Part shown: positions 53,801 through 62,307 of the stretch, in pieces
Numbering within the stretch: the first letter of the stretch is position 1
How the letters are laid out: each line of letters opens with the position of its first letter
Assembly (NCBI GenBank): GCA_002839285.1
Contig: PGXT01000021.1
Coordinates: 1-64,000 of the forward strand
DNA length: 64,000 bases
Origin: Spirochaetae bacterium HGW-Spirochaetae-5
GTDB lineage: Bacteria; Spirochaetota; UBA4802; UBA5550
Direction of reading: 5' to 3'
Position numbers and translations under genes: made by a program
The notes under the pieces: model-generated
What the model was told of the DNA's origin: nothing
What the model saw: the letters and a program-made list of their open reading frames with translations, nothing else
The model's database searches: none

Positions 53801-54092
53801 ATTGGGGATTATTTATATTAAATCTGATCCAGAATGCTGATTTTGAGTAGCCGTAATTTGGGACTTCAGTCTCGCTCTTTACAAAAGGGAATTCCATATT
53901 GGTATTTAGAAGATCATAAATCTGGAGAAGATTATTTTTGTCCTCAAGGATGTAGAGATTTCGGCCCAGTTTATAATCCTGGATATTCTGATCTAGGGTA
54001 ATAAACTGAGTCTGTGCATACAGGTTAAATGGTATCAGCACAGAAAAAAGTATAAAAAAAAGAGATTTTGAAAACAGTCTTTTATTATTCAT
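50805..54092 (-). CDS. 7TMR-DISM hybrid sensor kinase with receiver and SpoIIE phosphatase domains
   Basis: 1095 aa. Signal peptide (about 1-26), periplasmic 7TMR-DISMED2 domain (about 30-165, EVPNYGYSKSAFWIRFNI), seven helices (about 180-395), coiled coil, HisKA with H451 (FFANISHEIRTPLTLILSP), HATPase (NALKFTDKGG, DSGIGIPED, GTGIGLALV), receiver (ILIVEDNPDM; D774 in VSDVMMP), and a C-terminal PP2C/SpoIIE phosphatase (MDEVGGDFYDF, ADVSGHGLVSAF). It probably senses an extracellular ligand, autophosphorylates, passes phosphate to its own receiver and thereby controls serine/threonine dephosphorylation of a partner such as an anti-anti-sigma factor, which is not in the window. Confidence 0.92.
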   Translation of the reverse strand: MNNKRLFSKSLFFILFSVLIPFNLYAQTQFITLDQNIQDYKLGRNLYILEDKNNLLQIYDLLNTNMEFPFVKSETEVPNYGYSKSAFWIRFNINNPQSLTKDMYLEIGYPHLDDIELYIPGNNNQYSKQTAGYQYNFNQRYLKHRNFIFNVSLKSGENIFFIKIRSSSSLKFPITLQSPKVFTEKAIVEYIILGIYYGILLVMMLYNLFVYFSVRDINYLYYIIYIMSFILFTLTLNGLAFQYLWPASSSLFKKSMPFSVFLGIFTIAQFIRSFLDLRKLAPNSDKMVLSMMIFCFAGMIYSIFGDYSIATRLSAVTTIVAAFDYFIVGIFSALKGNRTAKFFLIAWTFFLIGCSLLGLQYAGYLPTTLLTQYGVQFGSAAEVILLSFALGDNILKKENEEAQLRTIEIQKNATEQLERKVNERTRELNRANENLKELDKLKSSFFANISHEIRTPLTLILSPVESVLQGDYDDKLDKRFFENLQRNAIRLLKLINNLLDFSKIEAGRMDLKVQEVDLVIFIRNYISSVHSAAESKGITMNFISLSSSAMLFIDIEKLDKIVMNLFSNALKFTDKGGFITVTVRNDEKNCCIEFEDSGIGIPEDKLDSVFDRFSQVDAGSTRKYEGTGIGLALVKEFIELHNGTISVKSRFIDTSPANHGTVFTVSIPKGKEHLENNDNVKFIESIKLEESVNDHRFLGMREMNELKSIKESDELNDHENHNSNINILIVEDNPDMQSFLKFLLKKYYNVHIAGNGEEGFNTAEELKPDLIVSDVMMPVMNGYEMTKKIKGDPRLMRTPVILLTAKSEISSKIEGIEYGADDYLTKPFNSKELLTRIKMLLKTRGYEIAIEKRNHEIEEDLKIARLIQHRLLPQNIPDISGYKFHPTYIPMDEVGGDFYDFKTNGNFIEIFIADVSGHGLVSAFISMIAKMAFDSIYIKNSCTHVLYQLNDMLCNSTVNSNYMTTFFCLIDRETNILRYSNAGHLSPIVYRKSTGEFFELNAKGRPLGWFTDLQLVEEQIQLTKGDRVFFYTDGITECADPDNVLFEEDRFKNFISRNADLEPDIFSNKLIDELKSFCKSDKFNDDLCLLVFDVY

Positions 54093-54360
54093 TGATATCT
54101 CCAGAAACTTGAAGCTTCAGGGGGTAAAAATTTTAATTATAAGTAACACTATCAGTATAAATTTAGTTACTATTATTTTAAATTTCTTTTTTCAAGTATA
54201 AAATTTTTACAAATATAGAATAAGTAGTTTTAATCAAAAAGGTTGGTAATTATGGTATTTGTTCATCATTTATAATTTTTGTTTATGGTTTAGTTTCAAT
54301 TATTTACTTAATTACAATATAAAATGCTTTGTTTGGCGGTAAATTATGAACTGTTGATTC

Positions 54361-55935
54361 TTAAATAGCCTGATTATCACTTTGTAATTCGTATTTTTCA
54401 ACGATTTCACTATCTGAATAATCTACCGAACTTGATTCAAGCTTTGTCATTTTCAACATCTCCCTGGTAATCTTAAAAAAGTGATGTCCATTTACTGATA
54501 GAATTACTGCAAGAGGAAAATTCCCTGGATTAATCATCAGTGATTTAATGAGGAAGCGGATATATAAATATCCATATCCTGAAAAACCCTGAATAAAAAA
54601 AGATCTGATGAAAGATTGAACATCATTTCTCCTGATCCCTCTTTTTTTAAAAGCACGGTCTGGTGTTCTTGAAAGAAGGGTCAAACACCGTTCAAAATAT
54701 TTTTCCGGTGAGTATATCGTTCCTAATACTTTTAAATACCCTTGTATAATTATTTCTTTTTCCATTGAAGGAATAAAGTTTAGATCAAGCATGTGAGTAT
54801 TGCATCCGCACGTTTCATGAAGAATTCTATTCTCTTTTTCGAGCCTCTTATAAAGCCGTGTACCGGGCAGAACAAGCATTAATCCCACCATTGCAACTGC
54901 TATACCTGATTCCTGTATAAATTTTATCTGACGGTTGAAAATATCTTCTGTATCAGTGTCAAAACCGATAATAAATCCTGCTAAAACCTCAAGCCCTTTT
55001 GATTGAATTATTTTTACACTTTCCAGAATATTATATTTAACATTCTGCTTTTTACTTATTGAAATAAGGGTGTTTTCGTCCGGAGTTTCAAGTCCGATGA
55101 AAATTTGCGTAAAAGCGCATTCAGCCATTAGATCGAGTATCTCTGTTTCAGCTGCAAGATCAATGCTTGTAGATGCTAAAAAAGTAAACGGGAATGATTT
55201 TGAAATTTGCCATTGTCTGATCGCCATGAGGAGCTGAAGACACAACTTTTTGTTGCCTATGAAATTATCATCAACAATGTTGATAAGTCCGCTGAATCCT
55301 GCATCATAAATGGCATTCAGTTCCATGATAAACTGATCAATAGTTTTTTGCCTGGGTTTAGAACCAAACAATACCGAAATATCACAGAATTCGCAGTTAT
55401 AGGGGCAGCCTCTTGAAGACTGGATAAGTATTGATCCATAATCTTTAACATTGATGAGGTCATATCTGGGAACTGGTGTATTTTTTATATCGGGTTTAAT
55501 CTCAGATCTGTAAATTCGAGATGGATTACCGTTTTCATAATCATGGATAAATTGAGTAATTAAATTTTCCGCTTCGCCAATAATAAAATAATCAACACCG
55601 GTAATTGATTCAAATGATGCAGATGGATATGGACCGCCTGCTAAAACCGGTTTATTTAATGCATTGCACAACGCAACTACATCATTAAATGACTCTTTCT
55701 GTACAATCATCGCTGAAACAAAAATTAAATCCGCATGGAGAATATCTTCTTTTTTAAGCTTACTTACATTTATGTCTACAAGTTTAATTTCATAATCCAG
55801 AGGTAGCATCGCAGCCACTGTTAGAAGGCCTAGTGGAGGCATAAGCGTTTTTTTATTAACTATTTTAAGGGTATGTTTAAGGCTCCAGTAAGTTGCCGGA
55901 TATTCCGGATATATCATTAGTATGTTTTTTTTCAT
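54361..55935 (-). CDS. B12-binding-domain radical SAM protein
   Basis: 524 aa. N-terminal cobalamin-binding-like domain (about 1-145; MPPLGLLTVAAMLP, VLAGGPYPSASFES), radical SAM core with the CxxxCxxC cluster ligand in SSRGCPYNCEFCDIS (about 172-186) and INIVDDNFIGNKK, and a C-terminal extension (about 380-524) of DUF4070 type. Such enzymes perform radical methylations or other modifications on lipids, antibiotics or tRNA. No neighbouring biosynthetic gene suggests which. Monocistronic. Confidence 0.85.
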   Translation of the reverse strand: MKKNILMIYPEYPATYWSLKHTLKIVNKKTLMPPLGLLTVAAMLPLDYEIKLVDINVSKLKKEDILHADLIFVSAMIVQKESFNDVVALCNALNKPVLAGGPYPSASFESITGVDYFIIGEAENLITQFIHDYENGNPSRIYRSEIKPDIKNTPVPRYDLINVKDYGSILIQSSRGCPYNCEFCDISVLFGSKPRQKTIDQFIMELNAIYDAGFSGLINIVDDNFIGNKKLCLQLLMAIRQWQISKSFPFTFLASTSIDLAAETEILDLMAECAFTQIFIGLETPDENTLISISKKQNVKYNILESVKIIQSKGLEVLAGFIIGFDTDTEDIFNRQIKFIQESGIAVAMVGLMLVLPGTRLYKRLEKENRILHETCGCNTHMLDLNFIPSMEKEIIIQGYLKVLGTIYSPEKYFERCLTLLSRTPDRAFKKRGIRRNDVQSFIRSFFIQGFSGYGYLYIRFLIKSLMINPGNFPLAVILSVNGHHFFKITREMLKMTKLESSSVDYSDSEIVEKYELQSDNQAI

Positions 55936-56567
55936 CGTATAATACTCCGGTTTCTGGATTTTAATTTTATTAATAGACTAAGAATAGACATATGATTATG
56001 TATCACTCTTTTGTGAATCTTCGACAACTGTGAAAACCGGCACATTGTAATATACTCCTTCATCGCTTGCAATTTTACTGTTATATCGATATGCAGGCAA
56101 GAACGATGGTAAACAGGATGGGAATATATAATTTCTTATAATCAAAAATTTAAAAAAAGTTGTATGAATCTGGAATTAAGGTTTATATAAAATTATAACT
56201 ATAAATATTTCATTATTCACTTTTAAAATGTCAAGAAAGTAATGCCGGACAGCATATATATTCAAGTATCTGCTCATAAACCGGTCGTGAAATTGCTCTC
56301 CGCCGTGTCAGCTGCGCAGCGGAGATAAAATACCACTTGTTTTGAGCAGCTGCATATTTAATTTGAAAGAGGTAATATTGTCAGTTAAGTGTAGTTTTCA
56401 CTTTGATAATGGTGTTTTTTTTATTGTAAAATGTGCCGGTGATTATTTCCGGCGGAGACATTGTAAGGCATACCTGCCTTCCGGAATTAAATATGATTGA
56501 TTTTATTTATATAACAGATATTATATTTAACAGGTATAAGTAATTCATAATAGGAGCTTATCTGCTG
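55936..56567. other. 632-bp intergenic region without recognisable gene
   Basis: AT-rich, with only a short GC-rich inverted repeat, CTCCGC...GCGGAG, near 56300. No ORF of family resemblance, tRNA or dispersed repeat copy was seen. Confidence 0.45.
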
Positions 56568-57335
56568 ATGAGATATGAAAATATAAAATTTGAAAAAATA
56601 AATAATACCGGACTTATCAGGCTCAACAGGCCTGAGAGAATGAATGCCGTTTCTGAAGAGAATAATGATATCAGGGTTCTTGTTCTTACCGGTTCGGTAA
56701 GGATGAAGGATGGTGTAGAAAAGCAGGCATTCTGTGCCGGTGCGGATCTTAAAAAGCATTCAGCGGGTGAGAGAACAGCATCTCAGCGGAGAGATTATAT
56801 CTATCTTGCCCATAAGGCTAATTTAAAATTATATACTTTTCATAAACCGGTTATTGCTGCTGTAAACGGTCCTGCCCGTGGTGCCGGAGCGGAGATGGCT
56901 GTTAATTGCGATTTTATTATGATGGCAGATAAAGCCACTATCGGGTTCCCCGAAGTGGGGCTTGGAACTTTTGTCGGGGGAGGGGTTACGAAAATTCTCC
57001 CTGAGCTGCTTGGAATAATTAAAGCAAAAGAGCTTATCTATACCGGCAGAGTCCTTAATGGTGTGCAGGCCGTTGAATACGGTCTTGCCTATGCGTGTTG
57101 TCCGGGGGATGATTTACTGAATCGCGCAATGGAGTTTGCCGGCAGTATAGCATCTCTGGCTCCGGTTTCAGTTTCTCTGGCGAAAAAAAATTTACAGCTC
57201 TCACCGGACCGTGATATTGAGACTGTTCTGAATGACGAAGCAGAGGCCATACTTTCATGTATGGACACCGGTGACTGGAAGGAAGGGATAGCTGCTTTCA
57301 ATGAAAAAAGAAAACCGTTATACAGGGGGATTTAA
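56568..57335 (+). CDS. Enoyl-CoA hydratase/isomerase family protein
   Basis: 255 aa crotonase-fold protein. Both catalytic glutamates of hydratases are in place: GAGAEMAVNCD (first) and GFPEVGLGT (second); QAFCAGADLKKH is the oxyanion-hole segment. Hydrates trans-2-enoyl-CoA to 3-hydroxyacyl-CoA. Between LNRPERMNAVSEE and NNDIRVLVLTG about 14 residues of the first helix, present in relatives such as PaaF, are missing, so folding may be affected. Its stop overlaps the next ATG (TAATG), establishing an operon with the acyl-CoA synthetase. Confidence 0.85.
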   Translation: MRYENIKFEKINNTGLIRLNRPERMNAVSEENNDIRVLVLTGSVRMKDGVEKQAFCAGADLKKHSAGERTASQRRDYIYLAHKANLKLYTFHKPVIAAVNGPARGAGAEMAVNCDFIMMADKATIGFPEVGLGTFVGGGVTKILPELLGIIKAKELIYTGRVLNGVQAVEYGLAYACCPGDDLLNRAMEFAGSIASLAPVSVSLAKKNLQLSPDRDIETVLNDEAEAILSCMDTGDWKEGIAAFNEKRKPLYRGI

Positions 57336-59500
57336 TGGAGAACAGCCAGCTTCATAAAATTTTTTTTGCCGGTTCTGTTGCTGTTATCGGAGCATCGGCA
57401 AATGAAACGAAGAGAGGTTACAGAGTGATCGAAACTCTTCTTCGTGAAAAGTATGAGGGGAAAATATATCCGGTTAATCCTAAACTCAATTCTATACTTG
57501 GAATCAGGTGTTATCATAGTATAACTGAAGTAAGGGAAGATATTGATATCGCCCTTATAACCACAGCCGCGGATACCATACCTGTTATACTGGAGGAGTG
57601 CGGTAAAAAAAATGTGAAGGGTGTAGTAATAATTTCCGGCGGTTTTGGAGAGCTGGGTGCGAAGGGGAGACAGAAAGAAAAAGAAATATCAGCAATTGCG
57701 AAAAAATATAACATTAGAATTATCGGTCCGAATACATCGGGAATGATAAGTCTTCATAATAAACTCAATCTTGTGGGTATACAGGATGTTCCCAGGGGGA
57801 ATATCGCCCTGTTGTCACAAAGCGGCAACATCGCTCTTCATATTATAACTGAAGCGGGGCTGCGGAGTAACGTAGGATTTTCCCATTATGTCGGAGTGGG
57901 GAATGAAGCTGACTTGAAATTCCATGAATATCTTAAATACTTTGAAGATGATCCTGCGACCAGAGCAATTGTGATGTATGTTGAAGGGATGAGGGAGGGG
58001 AGGAGTTTTCTTCAGCAGGCCTATCAGACAACAAGAAAGAAGCCGATAATTCTGCTCAAGAGCGGAAGAAGCGTCACCGGGATGAGGTCCGCCGGTTCAC
58101 ATACAGGTTCTCTTGCCGGGATTTCGGAGGTTTCCAGAACCGCTTTCAGAAGGGCAGGAATTGTTACTATTGATAATCTTGATGAACTCTTCCCTGTTAC
58201 GGAGGCTCTTTCTATTCTCCCTCCGATTCACAAGAACAGAGTAGCCATCCTTGCAGATGGAGGGGGCCATGCCACTATTGCCTCGGATATGCTCAGTGAC
58301 TACGGTATAGAGATTCCTCAGCTTGGTGAAAAGACACAGAAAAGACTGGCCGAAATTCTGCCAGCCAATGCTTCTCTTAAAAATCCGGTGGATGTTGCCG
58401 GGGGGACAGATGAAAATCCATCAATCTTCGCCGACTGTGCAAAAATTATTCTGAATGATCCTTCCGTGGACGGGCTGATAATAGTAGGACTCTTCGGCGG
58501 ATATTCAATCCGGTTCGCGGATAAACTCAGATATATGGAGGAGGATGCCGCTCATCAGATGGGTAAACTTGTGAAAAAGATAGGTAAACCCATTATTCTG
58601 CAGAGTCTCTACGCTTTAAAAAATACACATTCCCTGGGGCTTCTAAGATACTACGGGATTCCTGTTTATGAGTCACTGGGGATAGCCTGCAAGTGTCTTG
58701 CGTCTTTATCTCAGTACGGTAAATATCTCAATCATACACAGAAGAGACCTGTACATTTTGTTTTTAACTGGAAGCAGAGAGCAAAGACCGAATGTATTGA
58801 AATAATTGAGAAGGCTAAAAGTGAAGGACGGCGTTCTCTTCTTGAAACAGAGGCGAAGAGAATTTTTTTCCTGCATAAGGCTCCGGTTTACGAGGAGGAT
58901 ATTGCTGCAAGTGCGGACCATGCGGTAAAACTGGCAAAGAAGATCGGCGGCAAGGTTGTGCTGAAAATCGTGTCACAGGATATACTTCACAAGAGCGATG
59001 CCGGCGGTGTTAAGGTAAATCTTGAGACAGAGGATGAAATACGTACTGCATTTGATAAAATTATTTCGAACGTGAAGGATTACAATCCCGGTGCTGATAT
59101 AAAGGGGTGTCTTGTCTCCCCCATGTCCGATAAGGGTGTAGAAATTATAATAGGTACAAAAATTGATGATCAGTTCGGACCTGTTATAATGGTTGGTCTC
59201 GGAGGGATACTTGTCGAGGTGCTTAAGGATGTGGCCTTCCGGGTGCTCCCCATAACGCGAACCTCTGCAAAGGGGATGCTTTCAGAAATAAAGTCAGCTC
59301 CCATTCTTGATGGTGTAAGGGGCGAACAGCCTGTTGACAAAAAAGCTATTCTTGATCTGCTTCTTGTAGTGTCCGAAATCGTTGAATCCTATCCCGATAT
59401 TCAGGAGATAGATCTGAATCCGGTAATCGCGCGGAATGACGGAATATCCATTGTTGACGCAAGAATTATTCTTAAAGAGGGGGAATTTAAAAGTGAATAG
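57335..59500 (+). CDS. ADP-forming acyl-CoA (acetyl-CoA) synthetase, fused alpha-beta
   Basis: 721 aa. Order: CoA-binding Rossmann domain (VAVIGASANETKRGYRV, VYPVNP-like IYPVNPK), succinyl-CoA-ligase-like domain with the phospho-His region (MRSAGSHTGSLAG), and a C-terminal ATP-grasp_5 domain (KIGGKVVLKIVSQDILHKSDAGG; GRVLPITRT-like FRVLPITRTSAKGML). Catalyses acyl-CoA + ADP + Pi to acid + CoA + ATP, the energy-conserving step in fermenting anaerobes. It is flanked on both sides by crotonase genes with overlapping ends, suggesting an operon that degrades an acyl-CoA to a free acid with ATP gain. Confidence 0.92.
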   Translation: MENSQLHKIFFAGSVAVIGASANETKRGYRVIETLLREKYEGKIYPVNPKLNSILGIRCYHSITEVREDIDIALITTAADTIPVILEECGKKNVKGVVIISGGFGELGAKGRQKEKEISAIAKKYNIRIIGPNTSGMISLHNKLNLVGIQDVPRGNIALLSQSGNIALHIITEAGLRSNVGFSHYVGVGNEADLKFHEYLKYFEDDPATRAIVMYVEGMREGRSFLQQAYQTTRKKPIILLKSGRSVTGMRSAGSHTGSLAGISEVSRTAFRRAGIVTIDNLDELFPVTEALSILPPIHKNRVAILADGGGHATIASDMLSDYGIEIPQLGEKTQKRLAEILPANASLKNPVDVAGGTDENPSIFADCAKIILNDPSVDGLIIVGLFGGYSIRFADKLRYMEEDAAHQMGKLVKKIGKPIILQSLYALKNTHSLGLLRYYGIPVYESLGIACKCLASLSQYGKYLNHTQKRPVHFVFNWKQRAKTECIEIIEKAKSEGRRSLLETEAKRIFFLHKAPVYEEDIAASADHAVKLAKKIGGKVVLKIVSQDILHKSDAGGVKVNLETEDEIRTAFDKIISNVKDYNPGADIKGCLVSPMSDKGVEIIIGTKIDDQFGPVIMVGLGGILVEVLKDVAFRVLPITRTSAKGMLSEIKSAPILDGVRGEQPVDKKAILDLLLVVSEIVESYPDIQEIDLNPVIARNDGISIVDARIILKEGEFKSE

Positions 59501-60281
59501 ATGTATTACAATTGAATATACCGGTGATGTTGCACTGATAAAAATGATTAGGGGTGACAAACTTAACCCTCTTGATATTGAAGCAGGTGTTGAAATAAAC
59601 AGGGCTCTTGATGAGATATCTGCCAGGGGTGTGCGCGCTCTTCTTATAACAGGGACAGGGCGGGGGTTCAGCGCCGGGGGAGACATTAAGGGGATGCTCG
59701 ATTCAGTGGAATCGGGTGATCCGGAAAAATTTATGGATGATCTCACAAGAGAACTGTATGCAATAGGACTTAAACTTAGAAAGCTTCCATTCCCGGTTAT
59801 TGCCGCTGTTAATGGTCACGCAGCAGGTGCCGGAATGAATCTTGCTTTATGTTCCGATTATATTATCGCTTCGGAGAAAGCGATGTTTGCCCAGAGTTTT
59901 TCTAAACTGGCGCTGATACCGGGATTCGGAGGGACACATCTTCTTGTTAATCAGCTTACATGGCAGAAGGCCTGTGAAATTGCCTTTACCGGGGATGCTT
60001 TTACCGCGCTGGAGATGAAGGAGCTGGGATTTGTTAATAAAGTTGTACAGGATGATCTTCTGATCAGCGAGGCTATGCTTATTGCTGAAAAATTTGCAAA
60101 TGGCCCGACTCTTGCTTATGCGAGAACAAAGGAGCTTTTTCTTCGAGCCATGGGGGCGCCTTTTGAGGAACACCTTAGTTATGAAAGAGGTCTGCAGGTC
60201 TCATCTGCCGGGACAGATGATTACGCCGAAGGTGTCCGCGCGATGAACAGAAGTGTTAAACCGGAGTTTAAGGGACGATAA
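59493..60281 (+). CDS. Crotonase-family protein (PaaG-like), lacking hydratase glutamates
   Basis: About 263 aa from the GTG at 59493, chosen because AGAGGGGG lies just upstream and residues before it (track start 59436) are out of family; it overlaps the synthetase end by 8 nt. GRGFSAGGDIKGM is the oxyanion segment. The two hydratase Glu positions are Asn (GAGMNLALCSD) and Phe (FAQSFSKLALIP), and the Asp of PaaG isomerases (IPD) is Gly (IPGFGG). It may therefore be an isomerase, a hydrolase or another crotonase with unusual chemistry; exact reaction unknown. Confidence 0.82.
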   Translation: MNRCITIEYTGDVALIKMIRGDKLNPLDIEAGVEINRALDEISARGVRALLITGTGRGFSAGGDIKGMLDSVESGDPEKFMDDLTRELYAIGLKLRKLPFPVIAAVNGHAAGAGMNLALCSDYIIASEKAMFAQSFSKLALIPGFGGTHLLVNQLTWQKACEIAFTGDAFTALEMKELGFVNKVVQDDLLISEAMLIAEKFANGPTLAYARTKELFLRAMGAPFEEHLSYERGLQVSSAGTDDYAEGVRAMNRSVKPEFKGR

Positions 60282-60307
60282 ATCAAACTCCGGTTATATA
60301 TGTTTTA

Positions 60308-61198
60308 TTATTTAAAGTGAGGGTTATCTTTAAGCAGCAGGTCTATCTTTTTAACAACATCTTCAGACATTTCAATATCATCGGGCCACTCTCGTGTATG
60401 ACCGTCGGCTATCCCTTTTTTTGTAGCGTCAATTATCATTATACCCTTTTCCTGAATGATATCACGCTGTGGATCGACGTTATTGAAAATTTTCCATAAT
60501 AAAACTGAATCGTTGTTAATGTCAATTTCATGATCGTACAGTACAATAATACCTTCACCGGTAATTTTACTGTTTTTTATTTTTTTTATGAAATACGGTG
60601 AATTGGCTTTCTTATCTTTTTTTATTGTGAGCAGGATCACTCTGTTTCTGCATTCGTTAAATGCTATACGGGCACGACTGATTTTTTTTTCAATGGAGTA
60701 AGCTGTCTCTTCGACTTTTTTCTGACTCATTTTTCCATGTATAAATCCACCGGACCTCTTCTCCTCCCCTTCAAATCTTGCAGTTGCATCTATTCCGAGT
60801 TTTGATCCATGGAGCGGTTTCTCCGCAGAGTGATCAAGTACATCGAGTATACCCTTTGTCAGTACAATGTCGGAATTTAAATCTGCAGTATTGAGTATGT
60901 GCTTCATGAGCGCCGGTTTGTCTGAAAGAAGTGACGCATCATCCACCATGACCAGCATTTTTGCAAAACTCATCTGTCCCGAACCCCAGAGCCCGTTCAT
61001 AACTTTTACTGCATGTCCCGGGAACTCCTTCTCTATCGCAACAACCGCGATATTGTGGAACACACCCTCCCATGGGAGCATGTAATCCGTAATCTCAGGG
61101 AGAACAGTTTTAATCATGGGGAGAAAAATTCTCTCTGTTGCAAGGGCCATGTAGCAGTCTTCCATAGGCGGTTTCCCTACAATTGTGGCGCTGTACAC
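60308..61198 (-). CDS. UbiD-family decarboxylase, C-terminal part (frameshifted gene)
   Basis: The 296-aa ORF contains the C-terminal half of a UbiD/MqnL-type decarboxylase: SATIVGKPPMEDCYMALATE, VVAIEKEFPGHAVKVMNGLWG and the HEIDIN-like DHEIDINNDSVLLW metal/prFMN end. The reading frame is actually open from about 61276, where it reads TGYYSLKGDYPVFHVTAITH and joins the preceding ORF after a one-base slip. The GTG start at 61198 is therefore artificial. With the frame restored the two ORFs make one protein of about 590 aa, the expected length. Confidence 0.85.
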   Translation of the reverse strand: MYSATIVGKPPMEDCYMALATERIFLPMIKTVLPEITDYMLPWEGVFHNIAVVAIEKEFPGHAVKVMNGLWGSGQMSFAKMLVMVDDASLLSDKPALMKHILNTADLNSDIVLTKGILDVLDHSAEKPLHGSKLGIDATARFEGEEKRSGGFIHGKMSQKKVEETAYSIEKKISRARIAFNECRNRVILLTIKKDKKANSPYFIKKIKNSKITGEGIIVLYDHEIDINNDSVLLWKIFNNVDPQRDIIQEKGIMIIDATKKGIADGHTREWPDDIEMSEDVVKKIDLLLKDNPHFK

Positions 61199-61224
61199 CG
61201 GATTTTTTCGATGTGTAATTGCAG

Positions 61225-62079
61225 TTACATGAAATACCGGATAGTCCCCTTTGAGAGAGTAGTATCCCGTATGATGAATTCAGCTTCTGCGGGGACTTCA
61301 AGATCCACAGTTATGCATTTCACCATCTCCACCGGTTTCTGTCTGATAAATCCCGCAAGGAGCATCTCGTCCACACCGCGGGGGAGCGGTGCTGTCGCAG
61401 AGTATGTTACTGCCGGTTCGGTTCCAACAGCCACGGCAACCTCCATGCGTTTTCCCGCTCTAAGGTGCTCATGGAAATGGTGCGCTCCGTCCTTATGTAT
61501 ATGCCAGTGCATACCCGTTGTGTTCCGGTCATATATTTGCATCCTGTACATCCCGGCGTTGCGTTTCCCGTCGCTCAATCCTCTGGTAAATACAACGGGG
61601 AGTGTGACGAATGGACCGCCGTCATCGGGCCAGCAGAATAGAACAGGCAGTTTAGTCAGATCCACATCATCGCCCGTTGTGATTATCTCCTGACAGGGCG
61701 CTTTCCCTTTAAATGTGCGGGGGAGAAATTTCGAGTATTTAACAAGTTCAGGGAGAAGTTTTATTTTATCCATAAGGGTCTTTGGAGGTTTTGTATTTAT
61801 AATGTCGTGAAGTCTCCCGGCAAGAGCATCGAGGCTTTCGCTCCCCAGAGCCATGTTGATTCTCTTAGTGCTGCCGAACTGATTTATAAGGAGAGGGTAT
61901 TCATATCCTTTAACATTTTCAAAGAGTATTGCCTTCCCTCCGCCGGGGAGTTTGGACATGCGGTCAGTGATCTCGGTAATTTCAAGTCTGCTGGATACAG
62001 GCTCTGTAAACCGGATCAACTCATTCTCTTTCTCCAGTTCATTTATAAATTCATTCAAGTTGCGGTAATTTTTTTTCAT
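61225..62079 (-). CDS. UbiD-family decarboxylase, N-terminal part (frameshifted gene)
   Basis: 284 aa. GKAILFENVKGYEYPLLINQFGS, WPDDGGPFVTLPVVFTRG, MYRMQIYDRNTTGMHWHIHKDGAHH and VDLEVPAEAEFII follow the UbiD order, including the first of the two catalytic glutamates. The frame fails immediately afterwards (around 61270-61276), exactly where the second catalytic Glu is expected. With UbiX and UbiA genes adjacent, the intact enzyme was probably the prFMN-dependent decarboxylase of the futalosine menaquinone route (MqnL-like). Either pseudogene or sequencing slip. Confidence 0.85.
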   Translation of the reverse strand: MKKNYRNLNEFINELEKENELIRFTEPVSSRLEITEITDRMSKLPGGGKAILFENVKGYEYPLLINQFGSTKRINMALGSESLDALAGRLHDIINTKPPKTLMDKIKLLPELVKYSKFLPRTFKGKAPCQEIITTGDDVDLTKLPVLFCWPDDGGPFVTLPVVFTRGLSDGKRNAGMYRMQIYDRNTTGMHWHIHKDGAHHFHEHLRAGKRMEVAVAVGTEPAVTYSATAPLPRGVDEMLLAGFIRQKPVEMVKCITVDLEVPAEAEFIIRDTTLSKGTIRYFM

Positions 62080-62102
62080 TTTTGTTTTCCCATTTTTTTT
62101 GT

Positions 62103-62281
62103 AATTCCTCCCCCTCGATGGGGGAGGGCAGGGTGGGGGTGATTCCGTTAAAAATTATAAAATGAATATTAGTCTATAATTCATAAATCTATCTGATAAA
62201 TTATTACTATTGTATATATCAAATTTACATAAATAACTATTATCACCCTCCCCTAACCCCTCCCATAAAAGGAGGGGAATA
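62103..62281. repeat. MITE-like inverted-repeat element between ubiD and ubiX
   Basis: AATTCCTCCCCCTCGATGGG...GGGTGGGGGTGAT and ATCACCCTCCCCTAACCCCT...AGGAGGGGAAT are complementary arms about 40 bp long separated by about 100 bp of AT-rich DNA. It interrupts the ubiX-ubiD transcript without coding capacity. Confidence 0.6.
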
Positions 62282-62307
62282 AAAACTCAATTCTCTCCTG
62301 GAAGAGT

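Noticed and set aside
61013-61693. 226-aa plus-strand ORF
   Set aside because: Lies entirely antisense to both halves of the UbiD gene, which have clear family motifs.
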